Below, in pieces: positions 58,000-64,000 of a DNA stretch of 64,000 nucleotides. The position numbers and the translations under genes are program-made. The stretch comes from Posidonia oceanica. Its lineage: Eukaryota > Streptophyta > Magnoliopsida > Alismatales > Posidoniaceae. The notes beneath the pieces were generated by a model, which had not been told where the DNA came from, did no database searches, and saw only the letters and a program-made list of their open reading frames with translations. How positions within the stretch are numbered: position 1 is the first letter of the stretch; each line of letters starts with the position of its first letter. The DNA lies in contig JAZBRS010000029.1 in the NCBI GenBank assembly GCA_037176725.1, positions 126,575,001 through 126,639,000 of the forward strand. Direction: 5' to 3'.

Positions 58000-59391
58000 G
58001 CAAAGAATGCGTATGCAGACGCACTAGCAACCCTGGCATCCTGGCTCAGTATACTAGAAGATAGCGCGGTAGATGTGTCAGTCACCTGCATAGAGGAGCC
58101 CACGCATTGCATGAATATAGAGGAAGCAGATTCGGCAGAAGAGCAGCCATGCTATCACGACATCAAAGCATTCTTGGAATCCGGCAGCCTTCCGCCTGGC
58201 ACCACTGCAGAAGATAAGAGAATTTTGGCACGTCTGGCGTCAAAGTATGTATTAGGGGCTGGGCAGCTATACAGAAGGTCGTACAATCAGATGCTATTAC
58301 GCTGCCTGGACAAGCCGGAGGCTGATACGCTAATGCTTCAAGTGCATGCAGGAACCTGTGGCCCGCACATGAATGGCGTCCTCCTAGCCAAAAAGATCAT
58401 GCTCCAAGGATATTTCTGGCAAACCTTGGAAGCGGACTGTTGCCGATTCGTGTGTAAATGCCACAACTGTCAGGTCCATGGTAATTTTATCAAGGCTCCT
58501 CCTCATCAGCTGCATAACATGTCCTCGCCATGGCCTTTCTCCACCTGGGGGATTGACGTCATTGGCGCAATACACCCCACTGCTTCAAACGGCCATCGCT
58601 TCATCATGGTAGCAATTGACTACTTCACTAAGTGGGTGGAAGCAGCCTCTTATAGAACAGTCACTGCAGTGGCAACAGAAAAGTTTATCAGGAACAATAT
58701 GGTTGCCCGATACGGGGTCCCTTACTCCATCATCTCTGATAATGGCACGAACTTCATTGCCGAAAGAACTGAGGAATTCCTACAGAGTCTCAAGATCAAG
58801 CACCACAGGTCCTCGCCTTATCGGCCACAGATGAATGGAGCGGTGGAGTCTGCTAACAAAAACATTATCAAAATCATGAAGAAGATGGCGGAAACCCACA
58901 AGGATTAGCATGATAAGCTCCCGTACGGGCTCTAGGCGTACAGGACATCAATCCGGACCTCAACAAGAGTCACCCCGTACTCTCTGGTGTACGGTATGGA
59001 AGTAGTATTACCCATTGAAGTAGAGATCCCCTCACTACGGATCCTACGAGAAGCTGAGTTGGAGGAGGCAGAATGGGTCGAAGACCGCTGCGTCCAACTG
59101 AATCTGATTGATGAGCACAGACTACAAGCTATGCATAATGCTCACTATTACCAAAAGCGAATGGCTAGAGCGTTGTTGAAGAAAGTCCTACCTAGAAGCT
59201 TCCAGCCTAGGGATCTCATGCTGCGCGCCATTCATTTACCAGACGGTCGAGGCAAATTCCGACCTAACTGGCGTGGCCCCTTTGTGGTTAAACAGATCTT
59301 CTCAGGGGGCACGGTAACTCTTGAGGACATGAACCAGGTTGAGCAGTCCGAGCCGGTCAACTTGTGCTACCTCAAGAAGTATTATCAGTAG
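58000..59391 (+). pseudogene. int: Integrase, element C (two stops)
   Basis: Zinc-binding region, then GIDVIGA, SDNGTNF and NGAVESANKN all present. TAG at 58906 and 58933 replace Trp codons of B. The C-terminal NWRGPFVVKQIF and terminal LCYLKKYYQ are intact in the open stretch from 58987. No chromodomain. Confidence 0.9.
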
Positions 59392-60678
59392 CTGAGAGTA
59401 ACCATTGCGGATCCTTCCTCCCACCTTTTTGTACTCCCCCCACTCGCATGTTTTTGTACCCATTTTTCACCTTATCTCCCTTACACATCAGTTCATCCTA
59501 TCTCCTGCATTTTCTGTCATTACGGCACTCCCGTGCATTCCGTCTTTCATCCCTTTTGCAATCCTCATCAAATCATGCATTGCATATTGCCCGATGATGA
59601 AAATCGGAGGTGCTTGTCTGCTGCGGAAGGGATCTCCCGACCTCACCTGACACTACTTAGATGTCTTAGCTAGTGAGGGAGCCACCACTCAGTGAGAGCG
59701 GGCGAAATGCCCAAACACCTAAGGACCTACACTCCCAGAAAAATGCTAGGCATTAGCCAGAAAGCAATACATGTCTAAGCCTAGATGCACAAGAAAAGAA
59801 AGAAAAAGAGAGCCAAAAGTCGGTACCCGAAAGGCCCTAACACCCACTTCCTCTAGGGAAGGGATAGCGGAGACCTGCAAGCCAAAAAAAAAAAGGGAAA
59901 AAGAATGAAAAAAAAAGAAGAAGAAGAAAAAAAACAAAAAAAGAGAGTGGTGGAAAAGGAAAAGGGGAGGAACTAAAGCCCACTCCAAAATGAAGGCAGG
60001 CAGGGTAATCCCGCACCTCTCACCTACCCCAGAAAAGAGTCAAAGTTCGGGCCAGGTCCTCCTCGTTTCCAAAATGGGAATGAGGAGAGCCCTGCACACC
60101 AATATAAAAAGGGAAGGAAAAGGTAGGAGTGAGTGTAAGTCCTCGAGAGTTTGGCATGGAGCCCGTCCTCTCTACACCACCACCAAACATCACCAACACC
60201 CTTTCCTAGAGTGCCACCAACAAGTTAGGAGTCTGAGTAGAGTCCAGTGAGTCAGGGACCGCTCCCTTCCTATACGGTAGGCACCAAAGCACTCCCGATG
60301 CTGAGGGCAAACTACACCAATCACGCATGCATCTGCATTTCCAGTCATCTCCCCTCCCTCTAATCATTCTACTTTGCAAAGCTTACTCCAGTGCTGAGAC
60401 AGTACTCCTACTCAGCACGCATTGGCATCATCAGGCTACGACGACCCAGGACTCCTGCCAATCCCCGCCGTGCCAACAGAATCCCTTTTGCTTATATGTG
60501 TTTAATTGCCATAATCTGGATGTTTACTGTTGGATATGTTGAAACTGTTTTACCAGCTTCAGAATCTGCTTTCAATCAGTAGTTTTGTGCCTGTATGAGA
60601 TCTGATAATTCACAGTCTTGGCAACAGGTATCTGAAGATTTTGTGACAGCCGTCTGCCTACATTCTGTAATCCCCGCA
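59392..60678 (+). other. Spacer between integrase and extra ORF (element C)
   Basis: Non-coding, aligned with A and B. Purine-rich tract 59880-59970. A frame opens at ATG 60595 ahead of the conserved MGFP codon, but this prefix differs in length and residues from A. An acceptor-like TTTTGTGACAG lies about 30 nt before the MGFP codon. Confidence 0.7.
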
Positions 60679-61881
60679 ATGGGTTTCCCCACTCTGGTGA
60701 CCCCGACACACTGTTCTGAGATCCTGCGAGAGTGGATCGGCAAGCTTACCAAAGATGACTGCGAGAAGCTGCGCCTATGGGGCATTCCAACCAAATTGCT
60801 GAAGGCTGCTGATGTAGAAGTGAGCCGCCATCTTCTGTGCGCTGCCGTGAGGTTCTGGAAACCGGCACACCATGTCTTCCGTTTTAGCAGAACTGAATTA
60901 ACACCTACACTGGAGGAAGTGCGCCGGATCTATGGCTTTTCCAAGATCTTGGGACCGCCCATCTTCATGAGGCGTGACGAGCACATTGCGGTCCTGAAAC
61001 AGCTAACTGGGCTCTCTACCCGAAGTTGCCACCAAAGACTGATTTGCACCAACGGGCCCACACTCCTACTTCGCCTAGCATATTTTGATGATACTGTGGA
61101 AAAGCGCGCTGAACTCGGAGACGAGCTGTGGCTCCGAGGATTTGTTACCCGTTTCCTAGGCGAGCTGGTCTTTACCCATGGAAAGGTGATAGTGGCCATC
61201 GAGGTCGCTGAAATAGCACTCGCTGTGGTGACTCGCCAGATAGACCTGGCACCGGTTGTTTTGGCAGAGACATACCGCGGACTGAACCGCATTTCGCATC
61301 GCTGCCGCCACTTTCATGGTTGCAGACCACTTATTCAGGTCTGGCTAGCCGCACACACCGAGATAGACCTTCTGCACCCCCAAGTACATACTTTTGAGGC
61401 CTACTGCAACAGCGGCCATGCCAAGACAGTCAAGAGCGTCAAGGAAGAATACGAAAGGCTATCAGGACTGACAGATGACACAGTAACCTGGCGCATCATC
61501 CCTTCTACGGCCGAACCATTCACTGTCTTCTTCAGCACACACGACATGTGGCTGATTGTGCTGCCAGGATTCACTGCGGGTGTGGAATACCACCCTATCA
61601 GGGTCATGCGCCAGTTCAGTTTCTAGCAGTACGCCTTTATCGACAGCACAGCACCAAGGCTCCTTCAAGCATATCCCCTCAATACAACTGCCTCGACGAA
61701 GGAACTGGCCAATCTGATGCAGCATGGGGTGCGATCAACAGACATCGCGGCTACAAGAGGCATGGGGTGTACTCCTGAGTACATCACCGAGGTGCAGGAC
61801 CTCTGGCCCATCGATGAAATCCCGCCAAGCGGTCCCTTGTTCCCTGACTCTAGAAAATCAAAGAAGGCCCGAACCAGCTAG
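60679..61881 (+). pseudogene. Extra 3' ORF, plant mobile domain/DUF7745-like (element C)
   Basis: Starts at MGFPTL (60679; a further in-frame ATG lies at 60595) and ends at TAG 61879. 400 codons, exactly as in A, with no gap needed in the alignment. RFWKPAHHVFR, ELTPTLEEVRRIYGF, HTEIDLLHPQVHTFEAYC and the basic SRKSKKARTS end are readable. One in-frame TAG at 61624 stands where A has a Gln codon. Equal length with many base differences indicates past selection on a protein. Resemblance to plant mobile domain/DUF7745 rests on the FW.P...TPTLEEV pattern only. Confidence 0.72.
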
Positions 61882-62261
61882 AGCCATTATGCAATGGCCA
61901 CTCAGTTCCCTTTCAAGTTGTGTTGTATTTGCTGGCCTGCCACAGGCATGTAACCAACAGTTCTAACAATGCAAAAGTGTTTTGTGCTGGCTGCTCGCAT
62001 TTCAAAGCTGCTTAATGCATTCCATGCTCCTTACCATTCATATCCGGAGGCCCCTGGCCCGACTTGTTGCCCACATGACGCAGGAAAGTCCTCAGCAAGC
62101 GACCCAGACTCCGAAACCTCTGCGGACCCGCGCCGTCGAATACTGCTACCAGACATCCCCAACTGAGTCTCTGTCGGGCTGGTACCCCCTAACTACTTGT
62201 TTGACAAACACGTCAGTTTTGTCCATCCTTCGCTCTTCGATACCGGGGACGCTTCGGCTGA
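61882..62261 (+). other. 3' untranslated stretch of element C
   Basis: Non-coding. It aligns loosely with A 10107-9513. A single degenerate trace of A's 83-bp repeat lies near 62156-62190. Confidence 0.6.
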
Positions 62262-62288
62262 CCCCTGGTATCATCCTGATACCAGGGG
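62262..62288 (+). other. Perfect 11-bp hairpin, element C copy
   Basis: CCCCTGGTATC (62262-62272), loop ATCCT, GATACCAGGGG (62278-62288). Compared with A, one pair is changed on both sides. The next bases form an overlapping 9-bp hairpin GGGGCATCT-ttac-AGATGCCCC (62285-62306), so the two stems exclude each other. Confidence 0.85.
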
Positions 62289-62324
62289 CATCTTTACAGA
62301 TGCCCCGCGGTATCTCATCCGTAT

Positions 62325-62820
62325 CATCCCTTTCCTCTTTGCCAGCCGATAAGTCCGATATCTTATCATTTCTTTCCTTTTGCCGGTCGATAAGTCCGAT
62401 ATCTTATCATTTCTTTCCTTTTGCCGGCCGATAAGTCCGATATCTTATCATTCCTTTATTTCCTCTTTGCGGGCCAATAAGTCCGATATCTTATCATTTC
62501 TTTCCTTTTGCCGGCCGATAAGTCCGATATCTTATCATTTCATTCCTTTTGCCGGCCGATAAGTCCGATACTTATCATTTCTTTCCTTTTGCCGGCCGAT
62601 AAGTCCGATATCTTATCATTTCTTTCCTTTTGCCGGTCGATAAGTCCGATATCTTATCATTCCTTTATTTCCTCTTTTGCCAGCCGATAAGTCCGATATC
62701 TTATCATTTCTTTCCTTTTGCCGGCCGATAAGTCCGATATCTTATCATTCCTCTACTCCCTCTTTGCCGGCCGATAAGTCCGATATCTTATCAATCAATC
62801 AATCAATCAATCAAACAATC
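62325..62820 (+). repeat. Tandem array, about 42-bp unit, 11 copies (element C)
   Basis: Unit: ttgccggccgataagtccga followed by tatcttatcatttctttcc. The core stem GATAAG/CTTATC is the same as in A's 90-bp array, but unit length and neighbours differ. It ends in an AATC microsatellite (about 62790-62820). Open frames of 60 codons here are by-products. Confidence 0.9.
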
Positions 62821-63665
62821 ACTGCTCTTTCCGGTTGATAGGACCGTAAACTATCATTCTCTTGGTTGATGATCCAAAACTCATCCTGGGCTGATAACCA
62901 AAACTATCCCGTAGTTGTGTTATACGGCTGACATCCAGTAACTGTCACTCGTAATTGCCCCTTTCCGGTTGATAGGACCGTAAACTATCACTCTTGGCTG
63001 ATGATCCAAAACTCATCCTGGGCTGATAACCAAAACTATCACTGGCAATTACGATATACAGCTGATATCCAGTAACTATCCCTTGCAATTGCTCTTTCCG
63101 GTTGATAGGACCGTAAACTATCATTCTCTGGTTGATGATCCAAAACTCATCCTGGGCTGATATCCAAAACTATCACTCGCAATTGCATTATACGGCTGAT
63201 ATCCAGTAACTATCACTCGCAGACACCCTTTCCGGTTGATAGGACCGTAAACTATCGCTTCCGGTTGATAGGACCGTAAACTATCATTCTCTGGCTGATG
63301 ATCCAAAACTCATCCTGGGCTGATATCCAAAACTATCACGGGTTTGCGTTATACGGCTGATATCCAGTAACTATCCCTCATAATTGCACCTTCCGGTTGA
63401 TAGGACCGTAAACTATCATTCTCTGGCTGATGATCCAAAACTCATCCTAGGCTGATATCCAAAACTATCACTCGCAATTGCATTATACGGCTGATATCCA
63501 GTAACTATCACTCACAACTGCACCTTCCGGTTGATAGGACCGTAAACTATCGCTTCCGGTTGATAGGACCGTAAACTATCGCTTCCGGTTGATAGGACCG
63601 TAAACTATCACTCTCGGCTGATGATCCGAAACTCATCCCCCGGCTGATAAGTCCGATAACTTATC
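62821..63665 (+). repeat. Array of alternating stem-loop modules (element C)
   Basis: Four module types follow each other in a higher-order order: gataggaccgtaaactatc; gatgatccaaaactcatc; gataaccaaaactatc or gatatccaaaactatc; gatatccagtaactatc or gacatccagtaactgtc. About five rounds. Corresponds to A 7620-8580. Confidence 0.9.
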
Positions 63666-64000
63666 ACCTCCTTCGCGTGACTTCGTTCCAAAAGACGGAG
63701 CCCCGCATCCCTCTGCGTCAGGAGAGGGTCCCCCTCTCCCGTCGCATCTTTGTAGCTTTGGCTACTCCTTTTCTACGCGGCCTCGGCCGCCTTGCTTGCT
63801 TGCTCCCTTGGGCAAGAGCTAGCAGCCTTTTGTTTCCTTCTTGCTGCACAGGTTTGGACTTCCCACCAAGTTCTGCGGCACGCCGCAGTTTCCCCTCCAG
63901 CACCCTGCTGCACCAGCTCTTCGGTCGCGTCATCTGCGTTCGGTACTAACTCCGGCACTAACTTTTGCATTGCATCCGCATTTACATGCATCGCATACAT
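63666..64000 (+). other. PPT-proximal 3' region of element C
   Basis: Non-coding, loosely matching A 7600-7250 in reverse. C's PPT and 3' LTR are expected within the next few hundred bases outside the window. Confidence 0.6.

Larger units (their letters stand above)
29252..64000 (+). mobile_element. Elements B and C: tandem LTR-B-LTR-C retrotransposon unit
   Basis: Plus-strand composite inserted in D's LTR. It has B's 5' LTR (29252-34846), B internal region, a shared middle LTR that lacks its first 272 bp (45895-51442), and C internal region to the window end. The arrangement is what unequal recombination between LTRs gives. A later deletion removed B's 3' half (extra ORF, repeats, PPT) and the LTR start, joined at 45891-45898 with the three shared bases ccc. 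C's 3' LTR should start shortly beyond 64000. Confidence 0.8.

Noticed and set aside
1..64000. Host genes, tRNA or rRNA
   Set aside because: Every long conserved frame belongs to a retrotransposon and the remaining DNA aligns among the elements; I saw no cloverleaf or rRNA sequence.

Overview
The window is plant nuclear DNA made of nested, mostly broken Ty3/gypsy LTR retrotransposons; I found no host gene, tRNA or rRNA. The diagnosis rests on four kinds of evidence. The gag, protease, reverse transcriptase and integrase motifs are of plant non-chromovirus type. There are two RNase H domains in tandem (a degenerate Ty3-type one followed by an extra DEDD-type one). The primer binding sites fit the 3' end of plant tRNA-Arg(ACG). 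The LTRs are very long (about 5.6 kb) and run TGTTGACACC...TACA. Together these place the elements in the Tat/Ogre group of giant retrotransposons of seed plants. The host species cannot be named from the sequence.

Layout. Element D (minus strand, oldest) is the substrate: its gag lies at 27125-26630 and resumes at 1395-1, and its PBS (28285-28302) and the PBS-proximal part of its 5' LTR (28304-29251) are also present. Element A (minus strand, 1396-26629) is inserted in D's gag. It has two 5,666-bp LTRs (1396-7061 and 20964-26629), gag, a protease ORF, an integrase ORF, an extra 3' ORF and a repeat-rich 3' region, but a 1.9-kb internal deletion removed nearly all of RT and RNase H. Elements B and C (plus strand, 29252-64000 and beyond) are a tandem LTR-B-LTR-C unit inserted in D's LTR. 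B has a complete 5' LTR (29252-34846), an open 1,644-codon gag-pro and a pol broken by stops. The shared middle LTR (45895-51442) has lost its first 272 bp together with the whole 3' end of B. C has lost most of gag and has a broken pol, but keeps the extra 3' ORF and the 3' repeat region. C's 3' LTR should begin just past the window.

How the parts work together. Gag and protease are one frame in B. RT, RNase H, the extra RNase H and integrase follow. Downstream of integrase A and C carry a 400-codon ORF resembling plant mobile domain/DUF7745 proteins, with exactly the same length in both copies. Between that ORF and the 3' LTR is a hypervariable block of tandem repeats. Its units are short stem-loops whose arms change together (GATAG/CTATC, GACAG/CTGTC, GATGA/TCATC), and it is preceded by an 11-bp hairpin with a compensated base-pair change between A and C. 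The LTRs carry their own expandable 30-bp minisatellite, and a conserved splice-donor-like site pairs with an acceptor-like site just upstream of gag. I regard these structured non-coding parts and the extra ORF as the most interesting content. All divergence figures are hand counts.
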